This document shows positions 54,590-62,710 of a stretch of 64,000 nt of DNA, one piece after another (within the stretch, counting starts at the first letter, position 1; every line of letters begins with the position of its first letter). The notes under the pieces are model-generated. The model saw nothing but the letters and a program-made list of their open reading frames with translations, did no database searches and was not told the origin of the DNA. A program made the position numbers and the translations under genes. The DNA is from Sphingomonas sp. SORGH_AS_0950 (GTDB lineage: Bacteria; Pseudomonadota; Alphaproteobacteria; Sphingomonadales; Sphingomonadaceae), in NCBI RefSeq assembly GCF_030818415.1, contig NZ_JAUTAE010000001.1, positions 2,444,001 to 2,508,000 on the forward strand. The letters are read 5' to 3'.

Positions 54590-57085
54590 ATGACCAGCCG
54601 CGTATCGGGCACCGTGACGGCCGTTCTCGGGCCGACCAACACCGGCAAGACGCACCTCGCGATCGAGCGGATGTGCGCGCATAGCAGCGGCATCATCGGC
54701 TTTCCCCTCCGCCTGCTCGCGCGCGAGGTCTATGACCGCGTCGTCGCGCTGAAGGGACCGGAAAAGGTCGCGCTGGTGACGGGCGAGGAAAAGATCGTTC
54801 CCCCCGACGCCCGCTGGTTCCTGTGCACCGCCGAATCCATGCCCGACCGCGACGTCGCCTTCGTCGCGCTGGACGAAGCGCAGCTGGGTGCCGATCCCGA
54901 GCGCGGTCATGTCTTTACCGATCGGTTGCTGCACGCACGCGGCCGGGACGAGACGATGATCCTGGGCTCCGAGGCCCTGAAACCCATGATCCGCGCGCTG
55001 GTGCCCGAGGCGGAGATCGTCGCACGACCGCGCTTCTCGACCCTGTCCTATGCGGGCGCCAAGAAGATCAGCCGCCTGCCCAAGCGCTCGGCCATCGTCG
55101 CCTTCTCCGCCGAGGAGGTCTATGCCGTCGCCGAGATGCTGCGCCGCCTGCGCGGGGGCGCGGCGGTGGTGATGGGGGCGCTGTCCCCGCGCACCCGCAA
55201 CGCGCAGGTTCAGATGTTCCAGGCGGGCGAGGTCGATTATCTCGTCGCCACCGACGCGATCGGCATGGGGCTGAACATGGACGTCGCGCATGTCGCCTTT
55301 GCGGGCCTCCACAAGTTCGACGGCCGCCGCCGCCGTCGCCTGACCGTCGCCGAGATGGCGCAGATTGCGGGCCGCGCCGGGCGGCATCACCGCGACGGCA
55401 CCTTCGGCGCGCTGGCCGAGGAAGGCCCCGACGCGTTCCTGCCCGAAGAGATGCTGGCGATCGAGGAGCATCGCTTCCCCCGGCTCGACCACCTCTATTG
55501 GCGCGACGGCGATCCCGACCTGTCGAGCATCGACGCGCTGATCAAGAGCCTGGAGCGCAAGCCCGAACCCGGCGTGCTGCGCGCCGCGCCGCTCGCCACC
55601 GATTTGCAGGTTCTGAAGCGGCTGGCCGACGAACCCTGGGTCCGCGACCGGGTGCGGCGGCCCGCCATGGTCGCGCGGCTGTGGGCGGCGTGCGGGATTC
55701 CCGATTTCCGCAAGGTCGGCATCGATCCGCATGCCCGCTTCGTCTCGCGCGTGTTCGGCCATCTGTCCGAAGGGCTGGGCCATGTCCCGCACCAATGGTT
55801 CGCCGACGAGATCGCGCGGCTGGACAGCATGGCGGGCGATGTCGAGACGCTGGCCGGGCGGCTCTCCGCGATCCGCAGCTGGGCCTATATCGCGCAGCGC
55901 GCCGACTGGCTGGCCGACCCGAAGCATTGGGCCGAGCGAACCCGCGAGATCGAGGAGCGGCTGTCCGACGGGCTCCATGCCAGCCTGACCCAGCGTTTCG
56001 TCGACAAGCGCACCACCGCGCTAATCCGCCGCATCGGCGCGGATGCGGGCGCGCTGCCCGTCACGATCGGGCCGGAGGGCGAGGTGCTGGTCGAGGATCA
56101 CCCCATCGGGCGGCTGGAGGGGTTCCGCTTCACCGTCGAGGCGGGGGCGCGGGCGAACGACAAGAGGCTGTTGCTGGCGGCGGCCGAAAAGCGGCTCGGC
56201 ACCGAGCGGTCGCGGCGGGCCGAGGCGCTGATCGCCGCCGGGCAGGAGGCGCTCACTTTGGTCGAGGACCGGCTGGTCTGGGAGGGGCATGGCGTGGCCC
56301 GGCTGGTGGCGGGGCCGTCGCTGGGGCGGCCGGTCGTGCGGCTGGAGCGCGATCTCGATTGCCTGAGCCAGCCGCTTCGCGAGCGGGTGAAGGCGCGCCT
56401 CGACGGCTGGGTGGCGCGGGCGCTCGATCGGAACGTGCCCGCGCTCGTCCGGCTCGCCGCCCTGGCGCGCGAGGCCAAGGCGTCGCCCGCCTTGCGCGCC
56501 GTCGCCGCCGCGCTGGAGGATGCGGGCGGGATCGTCCCGCGCCAGCCGCTGCGGCTGATGATCGACGCGCTGTCGCCCGAGGAGCGGCGCCGGCTGCGCG
56601 GGCTGGGGATCACCATCGGGACGCTCGACATCTTCGACGCGCGGCTGCTCAAGCCCGCCGCGGCGGCATGGCGGCGCACGCTGATGACGCTTTGGGGGCA
56701 AAGCCCCGAACTGGCGCGGATCGGCGCGACCACCTTGCGCCGGGACGAGCCGGGGCGGACCGTGGCCTCGGGCTTTCGGCCCTTGGGCGAGCAGGCGGTG
56801 CGGATCGATCTGGTCGAGCGAATCGCGCGCGCCACCCATGACGCGCGGCAGGGGCGCGGACCGTTCGCACCCGACCCGGCGCTGGCGACCTCGATCGGGC
56901 TGGAACCCGCGACGCTCGACCGGCTGATGGGCGATCTGGGTTTCCGCAAGGTGCGTGGCGACGTCGAGGACCAAGCCCCCCGCTGGATCTGGCGGGGCCG
57001 CCCCCCTGCCCGTCCCGCGCCGCGCGTCGAGGCACGCCCCGGCAACGCCTTCGCCGCGCTAGCCGACTGGGGACGGCCTTCGTGA
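54590..57085 (+). CDS. SUV3-type RNA helicase
   Basis: An 831-residue superfamily 2 helicase. The motor has Walker A AVLGPTNTGKTHLAIERM (residues 11-28), motif II VALDEAQLGADPERG (the DEAQ form) and motifs V/VI ATDAIGMGLNMDVAHVAF and QIAGRAGRHHRDG. The long C-terminal part (about residues 300-831) is SUV3-like, found in alphaproteobacteria and in mitochondrial RNA degradation. The ATG at 54590 is chosen because the P-loop lies at the conserved distance. It is upstream of an S4-domain protein gene, with a repeat between, and divergent from M23. Confidence 0.9.
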   Translation: MTSRVSGTVTAVLGPTNTGKTHLAIERMCAHSSGIIGFPLRLLAREVYDRVVALKGPEKVALVTGEEKIVPPDARWFLCTAESMPDRDVAFVALDEAQLGADPERGHVFTDRLLHARGRDETMILGSEALKPMIRALVPEAEIVARPRFSTLSYAGAKKISRLPKRSAIVAFSAEEVYAVAEMLRRLRGGAAVVMGALSPRTRNAQVQMFQAGEVDYLVATDAIGMGLNMDVAHVAFAGLHKFDGRRRRRLTVAEMAQIAGRAGRHHRDGTFGALAEEGPDAFLPEEMLAIEEHRFPRLDHLYWRDGDPDLSSIDALIKSLERKPEPGVLRAAPLATDLQVLKRLADEPWVRDRVRRPAMVARLWAACGIPDFRKVGIDPHARFVSRVFGHLSEGLGHVPHQWFADEIARLDSMAGDVETLAGRLSAIRSWAYIAQRADWLADPKHWAERTREIEERLSDGLHASLTQRFVDKRTTALIRRIGADAGALPVTIGPEGEVLVEDHPIGRLEGFRFTVEAGARANDKRLLLAAAEKRLGTERSRRAEALIAAGQEALTLVEDRLVWEGHGVARLVAGPSLGRPVVRLERDLDCLSQPLRERVKARLDGWVARALDRNVPALVRLAALAREAKASPALRAVAAALEDAGGIVPRQPLRLMIDALSPEERRRLRGLGITIGTLDIFDARLLKPAAAAWRRTLMTLWGQSPELARIGATTLRRDEPGRTVASGFRPLGEQAVRIDLVERIARATHDARQGRGPFAPDPALATSIGLEPATLDRLMGDLGFRKVRGDVEDQAPRWIWRGRPPARPAPRVEARPGNAFAALADWGRPS

Positions 57086-57099
57086 GTCCCCTTCACCTC

Positions 57100-57193
57100 G
57101 CCACCCCGGCGAAAGCCGGGGTCCAGTTGCGATGAAAGTCATGGCTCGCCACCCGGCTGCATGGCGACTGGGCCCCGGCCTCCGCCGGGGCGG
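57100..57193. repeat. Composite inverted repeat after the helicase gene
   Basis: CACCCCGGCGAAAGCCGGGG-TCC and GGGCCCCGGCCTCCGCCGGGG at the two ends are each short hairpins and inverted to each other. This CCCCGGCGAAAGCCGGGG unit is one I associate with many alphaproteobacterial genomes. It occupies most of the gap between the helicase and the S4-protein gene. Confidence 0.75.
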
Positions 57194-57238
57194 ATAATAT
57201 GTTTTGGATTTTTATGATGGAAAGGACCGGCTGACCCC

Positions 57239-57559
57239 ATGACGAACCGCGCCCCTGCCCCCGAGTCGATGCGGCTCGACCGTTTCCTCTGGTGGGCGCG
57301 GATCGCCAAGTCGCGGGATACGGCGCAGGCGATGGCGTGTGACGGGCATTTCCGGATGGATGGGCGCGCGATCGACCGGGCGCATGCGCCGGTACGGATC
57401 GGCAGCATCCTGACCTTCGCGCATCATGGCCAGGTGCGCGTGCTGCGGGTGGAATCGCTCCCCGTCCGGCGCGGACCACCCGCCGAAGGACGCGCCTGCT
57501 ACTGCGATCTGGTCACTTCGCCGGTTTCAAGCGTTGACGGATCGTCGCATGCGGCATAG
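57239..57559 (+). CDS. S4-domain RNA-binding protein (Hsp15-like)
   Basis: A 106-residue protein with an S4 domain: [40 protein letters not shown] and [19 protein letters not shown]. The pattern resembles Hsp15 (HslR), which binds free 50S subunits with stalled nascent chains, but the C-terminal basic tail of E. coli Hsp15 is shorter here. It sits in a helicase-S4-FdxA-CarD run that is widespread in alphaproteobacteria. The ATG has a GGAAAGG site. Confidence 0.88.
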   Translation: MTNRAPAPESMRLDRFLWWARIAKSRDTAQAMACDGHFRMDGRAIDRAHAPVRIGSILTFAHHGQVRVLRVESLPVRRGPPAEGRACYCDLVTSPVSSVDGSSHAA

Positions 57560-57588
57560 CAGCACGCGTTCGTACCTTGGGAGTTGTC

Positions 57589-57930
57589 ATGACCTACGTC
57601 GTCACCGATGCCTGCATTCGCTGCAAGTATATGGACTGTGTCGAGGTGTGTCCCGTCGACTGCTTCTATGAGGGCGAGAACATGCTCGTCATCAACCCGT
57701 CCGAGTGCATCGACTGCGGCGTGTGCGAGCCGGAATGCCCCGCCGAGGCGATCCTGCCCGATACCGAGAGCGGTCTGGAACAGTGGCTGGAGCTGAACAA
57801 CACCTTCTCCGCCCAATGGCCCAACGTCACGCGCAAGCTGGACCAGACGCCGCCCGACGCCGATGCGATGAAGGGGGTCGAGAACAAATATGAGCAGTTC
57901 TTCAGCCCCGAACCCGGCAAGGGCGACTAA
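57589..57930 (+). CDS. fdxA: 7Fe ferredoxin FdxA
   Basis: A 113-residue ferredoxin. The first cluster motif is [18 protein letters not shown] and the second [16 protein letters not shown], giving a [3Fe-4S]/[4Fe-4S] protein as in the Azotobacter FdI type. The C-terminal extension with [16 protein letters not shown] is typical of FdxA. The ATG has a GGGAG site; an in-frame ATG four codons earlier lies in the ribosome-site region. It follows the S4 gene by 29 bases. A 13-base tandem duplication covers its stop codon. Confidence 0.96.
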   Translation: MTYVVTDACIRCKYMDCVEVCPVDCFYEGENMLVINPSECIDCGVCEPECPAEAILPDTESGLEQWLELNNTFSAQWPNVTRKLDQTPPDADAMKGVENKYEQFFSPEPGKGD

Positions 57931-57946
57931 GCGGGGCGACTAAGCG
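57921..57946. repeat. 13-base tandem duplication over the fdxA stop
   Basis: GGGCGACTAAGCG occurs twice in direct succession (57921-57933 and 57934-57946). The first copy contains the in-frame TAA of fdxA. It is a small duplication with no clear function. Confidence 0.85.
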
Positions 57947-58184
57947 GGGATAACGACCGGAGTCGACCGATCCGCACCGGCACCGTCCTGCGACGGGTAG
58001 CCATGCGGATATGCTGGTAATTTTGTTGCGACCATGCTATATGGTTCCGCGACGGGCCTAGCTTTTTCTTGCGACGGCCCGCCTTGATGTGTTCGACCCT
58101 TCCTTCCCGAGGCCGGCTTGATCAGTGGACCCATTTCCGCTCGTTCGGCGCTCGCGCGAAGGCCTTGATCCGGAAAGGCCCCCA

Positions 58185-58718
58185 ATGGCTGCCAAGGCGC
58201 TCCACTTCGACGTCGGTGACTATGTCGTGTATCCCAAACATGGCGTGGGCCGCGTCATCGAGCTGCAAAAGCAGGAAATCGCAGGGATGCAGCTCGAACT
58301 CTATGTGCTGCGGTTCGAAAAGGAGCGCATGACGCTCCGCGTTCCCACCAACAAGGCCGAGTCGGTCGGCATGCGCAAGCTGTCCTCGGACAAGACCATG
58401 CGCGAGGCGATGGAAACGCTGAAGGGCAAGCCCAAGGTGAAGCGCACCATGTGGTCGCGCCGCGCGCAGGAATATGAAGCCAAGATCAACTCGGGCGACC
58501 TGGTGTCGATCGCCGAGGTGGTCCGCGACCTGTTCCGCGCCGACGACCAGCCCGAGCAGAGCTATTCCGAGCGGCAGATCTTCGAGGCCGCCACCAGCCG
58601 CCTCGCGCGCGAACTTGCCGCGATGGAAGAGGTGGACGAGCCCCGCGCCCAGGAAAAGATCCTGGAAATCCTGCGCGCCGCAGCCGCCATCTATAACAAG
58701 GAAAAGCCTGCGGCCTGA
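58185..58718 (+). CDS. carD: CarD-family transcriptional regulator
   Basis: A 177-residue CarD/CdnL-type protein that binds RNA polymerase beta and stabilises open complexes. The Tudor-like N-domain reads FDVGDYVVYPKHGVGRVIEL and LYVLRFEKERMTLRVPT, and the helical C-domain has VKRTMWSRRAQEYEAKINSG and SYSERQIFEAATSRLARELA. The ATG at 58185 has an AAGG site. It ends in a strong terminator, and the preceding 254 bases contain no confident promoter match. Confidence 0.96.
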   Translation: MAAKALHFDVGDYVVYPKHGVGRVIELQKQEIAGMQLELYVLRFEKERMTLRVPTNKAESVGMRKLSSDKTMREAMETLKGKPKVKRTMWSRRAQEYEAKINSGDLVSIAEVVRDLFRADDQPEQSYSERQIFEAATSRLARELAAMEEVDEPRAQEKILEILRAAAAIYNKEKPAA

Positions 58719-58741
58719 GGCCGTTCGCTATTTCCGAACCG

Positions 58742-58776
58742 AAAAGGGCGGTCCCGACGGGGCCGCCCTTTTCATT
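58742..58776 (+). terminator. Intrinsic terminator of carD
   Basis: AAAAGGGCGG (58742-58751) pairs perfectly with CCGCCCTTTT (58763-58772), extended by one G-U and two G-C pairs inward, leaving a five-base loop, followed by CATTT. It lies 24 bases after the stop codon. Confidence 0.9.
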
Positions 58777-58830
58777 TGCGCCCATGCCCCGACCGCGTGT
58801 ATTGTTCACACAACACACAGGAGGTCGCCC

Positions 58831-59577
58831 ATGACGAAGTCGCTCGCTCTTCCCTCGCTCCTGGCCATCGTCGCGCTGGCCATCCCCACCGCCGCCTGTT
58901 CCTTTGAAAGCGACGCGCGGGGGCAAGACATCCCCGCTCAGGGATCGGGCGGTGCGCGCAGCTATGCCGCGACCGCCTTCACCAGCGTCGAGTCGAGCGG
59001 CAGCGATCCGGTCGACATCCGGGTCGGCCGCGACTTCTCGGTCCGGGCCGAGGGGCCCAGCGCCGAACTCGACCAGCTGCGCGTCGCGCGCGACGGCGAC
59101 AAATTGCTGATCGGGCTGAAAAAGGGCGTGCATTGGGGCAAGCGCTCCGGCGTCCGGGTGATGGTCACCCTGCCCCGCCTGACCGGCGCCGGAGTCGGCG
59201 GATCGGGCCGGATGACGATCGACCGGGTTGAGGGGGCGCGCTTCAAGGGCGGTGTCGCGGGCTCGGGCGATCTCGCCATCGCCGCGATGCGGGTGGGCGA
59301 TGCGGATCTGGGGATCGCCGGATCGGGTTCGATCAGCGCCGCCGGCACCGCCGATGCGCTGAAGATCGGCGTCGCCGGATCGGGCAGCCTCAACGCCGCC
59401 GGTCTGCACGCCCGAAAGGCCAAGGTCGGGATCAGCGGATCGGGCGATGTGACCGTCCGGGTCGATGGTCCCGCCCAGGTGGGTCTGACCGGGTCGGGCA
59501 GTGCCGATCTGGGCCCGAATTCGGTCTGCACGGTCGGCAAGGCGGGTTCGGGATCGGTGCGCTGCGGACGGCAATAA
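58831..59577 (+). CDS. Head-GIN-domain (DUF2807) lipoprotein, first of two
   Basis: A 248-residue lipoprotein: the signal ends ALAIPTAAC with lipobox cysteine C23. The rest is the DUF2807 parallel beta-helix pattern of repeated GSGxxxxxG turns: GVGGSGRMTIDRVEG, GVAGSGDLAIAAM, GIAGSGSISAAG, GVAGSGSLNAAG, GISGSGDVTVRVDG, ending SVRCGRQ. The ATG has a GGAGG site. It is followed 52 bases later by a second GIN protein. The role of this family is unknown; adhesin-like or structural roles are guesses. Confidence 0.88.
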   Translation: MTKSLALPSLLAIVALAIPTAACSFESDARGQDIPAQGSGGARSYAATAFTSVESSGSDPVDIRVGRDFSVRAEGPSAELDQLRVARDGDKLLIGLKKGVHWGKRSGVRVMVTLPRLTGAGVGGSGRMTIDRVEGARFKGGVAGSGDLAIAAMRVGDADLGIAGSGSISAAGTADALKIGVAGSGSLNAAGLHARKAKVGISGSGDVTVRVDGPAQVGLTGSGSADLGPNSVCTVGKAGSGSVRCGRQ

Positions 59578-59629
59578 GGACCGCCCGGCGGCGCTTGCCG
59601 AGCGGCGCGATCGGGACGAGGATAGGGCG

Positions 59630-60334
59630 ATGCGTCACCTTTTGCCGTCCATTCTGATCCTGGCCGCCCTGATCCCCGTCACCGGCGCCGGGGCGGCGGA
59701 TCGGCGGATCGACCTGAGCAGCTTCGACTCGCTGCGGGTCGAGGGGGCGTTCGTCGTCGCGCTGACCACCGCGCCCTCGCCGCGCGCCATGCTGTCGGGG
59801 GATGCGGAGACGCTGCGCCGGGTCGATGTGCATGTCGACGGGCATAGCCTGGTCGTCCGGATGATGCCGGGCGATCCCGCCATGCGACGCCCGGCGGGCC
59901 AGCCGGTGACGCTGACCCTCGCCGCGCCGCCGCTGTCGGCGATCACCGTCATCGGCGGATCGCGGATCACCGCGCAGGCGCTGCGCGGCCCCGGCCTGAA
60001 CGTGTCGATCGCGGGGCCCTCCGATGTCCGGATCGAGCGGGTGGAGGGCGAGCAGCTGGCCGCGTCGCTGATGGGATCGGGCAGGCTGGCGATCGGTGGC
60101 GGGCGGGTCGGCAAGGCGCGGCTGGCGGGCAACGGCACTGTGACCATCGCCGCCGGGGGGCTGGAGGTCGGCGACTTGGCCGTCACGCTGGAGGGACCGG
60201 GCGAGGTGACGGCGCGGGCCCGCTATAGCGCGACCATCGCCAATAACGGGCTGGGCCGGGTGACGGTCGACGGCACGCCCAAATGCCGCATCCTCGGCGG
60301 CGGCGGCGGCACGACCCGCTGCGGCCCGCGATAG
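59630..60334 (+). CDS. Head-GIN-domain (DUF2807) protein, second of two
   Basis: A 234-residue exported protein with signal peptide MRHLLPSILILAALIPVTGA and DUF2807 repeats: IDLSSFDSLRVEGAFVV, AITVIGGSRITAQALRGPG, SIAGPSDVRIERVEGEQ, LMGSGRLAIGGGRVGKARLA. The GSG turns are fewer and more diverged than in the upstream paralogue, and it lacks a lipobox. Both end with a C-(K)-x-C-like pair (TPKCRILGGGGGTTRCGPR). The tandem pair suggests gene duplication. It ends two bases before the convergent hydrolase gene ends. Confidence 0.85.
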   Translation: MRHLLPSILILAALIPVTGAGAADRRIDLSSFDSLRVEGAFVVALTTAPSPRAMLSGDAETLRRVDVHVDGHSLVVRMMPGDPAMRRPAGQPVTLTLAAPPLSAITVIGGSRITAQALRGPGLNVSIAGPSDVRIERVEGEQLAASLMGSGRLAIGGGRVGKARLAGNGTVTIAAGGLEVGDLAVTLEGPGEVTARARYSATIANNGLGRVTVDGTPKCRILGGGGGTTRCGPR

Positions 60335-60336
60335 GA

Positions 60337-61287
60337 TCAGCCGGGCGCCCCCACCCGCCGCGCCAGAAAGGCGTCGATCACCGCCAGGGCGTTGGCGCGG
60401 ACCGGATCGGCCTCGCGCAAGATCTCATGCGCGCATCCCTGGCCGAAACAGACCAACGTGGCGTTCGGCATCCGCGCCGCCACGCGCCCGGCGGCGCGCG
60501 CATCGACCAGCCGGTCGGCCTGCGCTACCAGCATCAGCACCGGCGTCTCGATCCGCGCCAGCCCCGGATCGTCGCGAAGCGCCGCCGTTGCGCGGAAAGC
60601 CTTCGCCACCCAATGCCAGCTGGGCGAACCGAGACAGAGTTCGGGCCGCATCCGCCGAAACGCCTGCTGGTCGGCGAAGCGCGCAAGGTCATGGGTCAGC
60701 CGCTTTTGCCGGGCGGTGGCGGCGGCGGGCGTCTCCAGCCGACGCCAGGCGGGGCGGAAGCGATCGCCCCGCCCCGCCTGCCAGCGGGCGAACCGCGCCC
60801 CCGCCCATTGCCCGATCGGCGAGCGCATCGCGATCATCGGCGCGACCAGCACCACCGCATCGGGCGCGATCCGCCCGGCCGCCAATGCGGCGAGCGTGAC
60901 GAACCCGCCCATCGAATGGCCCAGCACGACATGCGGCCCCTCGCCCTGCGCCACCCAATCGGCATGGAAGGCGGCGAGATCATCGATCAGCCGGTCGAAC
61001 CCCTCGACATGCCCGGTGTCCCCTTCGGCCAGCCGCCCCGATCCGCCCTGCCCGCGCCAGTCGAATGCGGTCACATCCCACCCCAGGGTGCGGAAATGGT
61101 CGATCGCATCGCCATATTTCTCGATCATGTCGGCGCGCCCGGTCTGGAACAGCAACCGCCCGCGCCGCACGCTGCCCTCTGCGTGCGGACGATCATAGCG
61201 GCGATGGACCCAGCCGTCCGGGGCTTCCCAGGTGGACAGCCATTCGGCGGACCAGTGCGGTGATGGCGCCACGGACTTTCCCTTCAC
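60337..61287 (-). CDS. Alpha/beta hydrolase (lysophospholipase L2/monoglyceride-lipase-like)
   Basis: A 316-residue serine hydrolase. The nucleophile elbow is VLGHSMGGFVTLA, the acid is in LMLVAQADRLVDARAAG and the histidine in FGQGCAHEILREAD. FDWRGQGGSGR is the oxyanion-hole strand typical of the lysophospholipase (PldB)/monoacylglycerol-lipase group. No signal peptide. The coordinates use GTG at 61287; GTG at 61272 has a better placed GGGA site and would drop five residues. It follows the GH43 gene by 58 bases on the same strand. Confidence 0.9.
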   Translation of the reverse strand: MKGKSVAPSPHWSAEWLSTWEAPDGWVHRRYDRPHAEGSVRRGRLLFQTGRADMIEKYGDAIDHFRTLGWDVTAFDWRGQGGSGRLAEGDTGHVEGFDRLIDDLAAFHADWVAQGEGPHVVLGHSMGGFVTLAALAAGRIAPDAVVLVAPMIAMRSPIGQWAGARFARWQAGRGDRFRPAWRRLETPAAATARQKRLTHDLARFADQQAFRRMRPELCLGSPSWHWVAKAFRATAALRDDPGLARIETPVLMLVAQADRLVDARAAGRVAARMPNATLVCFGQGCAHEILREADPVRANALAVIDAFLARRVGAPG

Positions 61288-61345
61288 GGCGGAGGACGGA
61301 GTCCGGTCGCTACCGCCCTTCCCGCCGTTTTTTATGACAGGCGGA

Positions 61346-62710
61346 TCAGAAGAGCGACCATTCCAGGATGGCGGGCTCCCTGGCTTGCACCGTCATGCGC
61401 AGGAAGCGCGCCGTGACCGGATGGCGCAGCACGATCGGCGACCCGCTCACCCCCTTCGCCGCCGCGACCTCGCGCCACTGGCGGCCGTCGGGCGATGCCT
61501 CGATCCGGATATCCTGTGGCTGGATCACGAAGGCCGGGCGGATCCGGCTTTCGCGGATCGCGCGCATCCGGCCCAGATCGGCGGTCAGCACCGGCGGCTG
61601 CCCCGCTTCGGGCCGCCAGGCGGTCGCATAATTATCGTCCGCCGCCAGCGCCGCCGCCCCCTGCCCCGTCCAGCGCAGACCGCGGGTCCGCTGCGCGGCG
61701 AAGGCGGGGATGGCCGGGTCATGGCTGGGCGCGACCTGCGCCAGCGTCCCGTCGGCGCGCACGGTCAGCGGATCGACCGCCACCTGCCGCAACACCCGCT
61801 CGCTGCCCATGACGAAGGGCAACGCCTGTCGGTGATAGAGGATATAGGATCGCCCCTTGTCCGCGAAGATCGCGTGATGGCCGGGGCTGATGATCTGCTT
61901 GGCCGCATCGGTCTGCAGGATCGGGCTGTCGGCGGCCTCGGTGAACGGCCCCATCGGCGAGCGGCCGACCGCATAGCGGACCTTGTACGTGTCCTTGGTC
62001 GTGTTGCCGTCGCTATAGGTCAGCAGATAGCGGCCCTTCTCCTTCACCACGAAGGGGCCCTCGAAATAGTTTTCCGGGGTCACGTCGCGGGGTTCGCCGT
62101 CGAAATGCACCATGTCGGGCTTCAGCTTCACGACGAAGCAATGCCCGTTGACCCAGTTCAGCCCCGATCCCCAATAGAGATAGGCCTGGCCGTCATCGTC
62201 GACGAACGCCTCGGCGTCGATCATGTGATATTGGGGCGCGAAATCGCGCGCGATCAGCGGCTTGCCGCCATTGGCATCGGCCCAGGGCCCCGCCGGCGAC
62301 GGCGCGGAGCCGACCCACACCTCGCTGCCGACCGAGACATACATGTACCAGCGGCCGTTCGCCGCCTTGACCACCGAGGGCGCCCAGACCTTGGCATCGC
62401 CCGAGGTCGGGCTGGTCGCCGCCTGCTTGGTCGGCCAGTTCGGCTGAGAGAAGGTCCAGTCGCGGCCATTGTCCGAGGTCCAGAGCCCCAGCCGGTCGTC
62501 GCCCCAGGGATCGACCGTCGCGAAGATATACCAACGCCCCCCATCGCGCACGATGGAGGGGTCGGCGAAATAGCCGGGCAGCAGCGGATTGCCCGCTCCC
62601 GGACTGTTCCACGAAAGGTCGCGTCGGGGCGCGGCGGACCCCGCCGTCCCGACGAACGCCATAGGGGCGAGCAGGATGGCGGCGACCAGCGCCCCGGCGC
62701 GGACCTTCAT
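61346..62710 (-). CDS. Exported GH43-family glycoside hydrolase
   Basis: A 454-residue secreted enzyme, signal peptide MKVRAGALVAAILLAPMAFV. The GH43 five-bladed propeller (about residues 40-330) shows the general-base aspartate in YFADPSIVRDGGRWY, the pKa-tuning aspartate in MIDAEAFVDDDGQAY and the acid glutamate in NYFEGPFVVKEKG. A C-terminal carbohydrate-binding-like F5/8 type C region follows. GH43 members act on arabinan or xylan. Its ATG overlaps the stop of the upstream GH51 gene by one base, supporting joint arabinan degradation. Confidence 0.9.
   Translation of the reverse strand: MKVRAGALVAAILLAPMAFVGTAGSAAPRRDLSWNSPGAGNPLLPGYFADPSIVRDGGRWYIFATVDPWGDDRLGLWTSDNGRDWTFSQPNWPTKQAATSPTSGDAKVWAPSVVKAANGRWYMYVSVGSEVWVGSAPSPAGPWADANGGKPLIARDFAPQYHMIDAEAFVDDDGQAYLYWGSGLNWVNGHCFVVKLKPDMVHFDGEPRDVTPENYFEGPFVVKEKGRYLLTYSDGNTTKDTYKVRYAVGRSPMGPFTEAADSPILQTDAAKQIISPGHHAIFADKGRSYILYHRQALPFVMGSERVLRQVAVDPLTVRADGTLAQVAPSHDPAIPAFAAQRTRGLRWTGQGAAALAADDNYATAWRPEAGQPPVLTADLGRMRAIRESRIRPAFVIQPQDIRIEASPDGRQWREVAAAKGVSGSPIVLRHPVTARFLRMTVQAREPAILEWSLF

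Noticed and set aside
54371..55978. Open frame extending the M23 gene upstream across the helicase
   Set aside because: It is antisense to the helicase motor domain. The ATG at 54370 already gives a full-length M23 protein with its membrane helix.
57931..58184. Promoter of carD
   Set aside because: TATATG near 58038 resembles a -10 box, but no -35 box lies at a fitting distance, and the alphaproteobacterial consensus is too loose to support a call.
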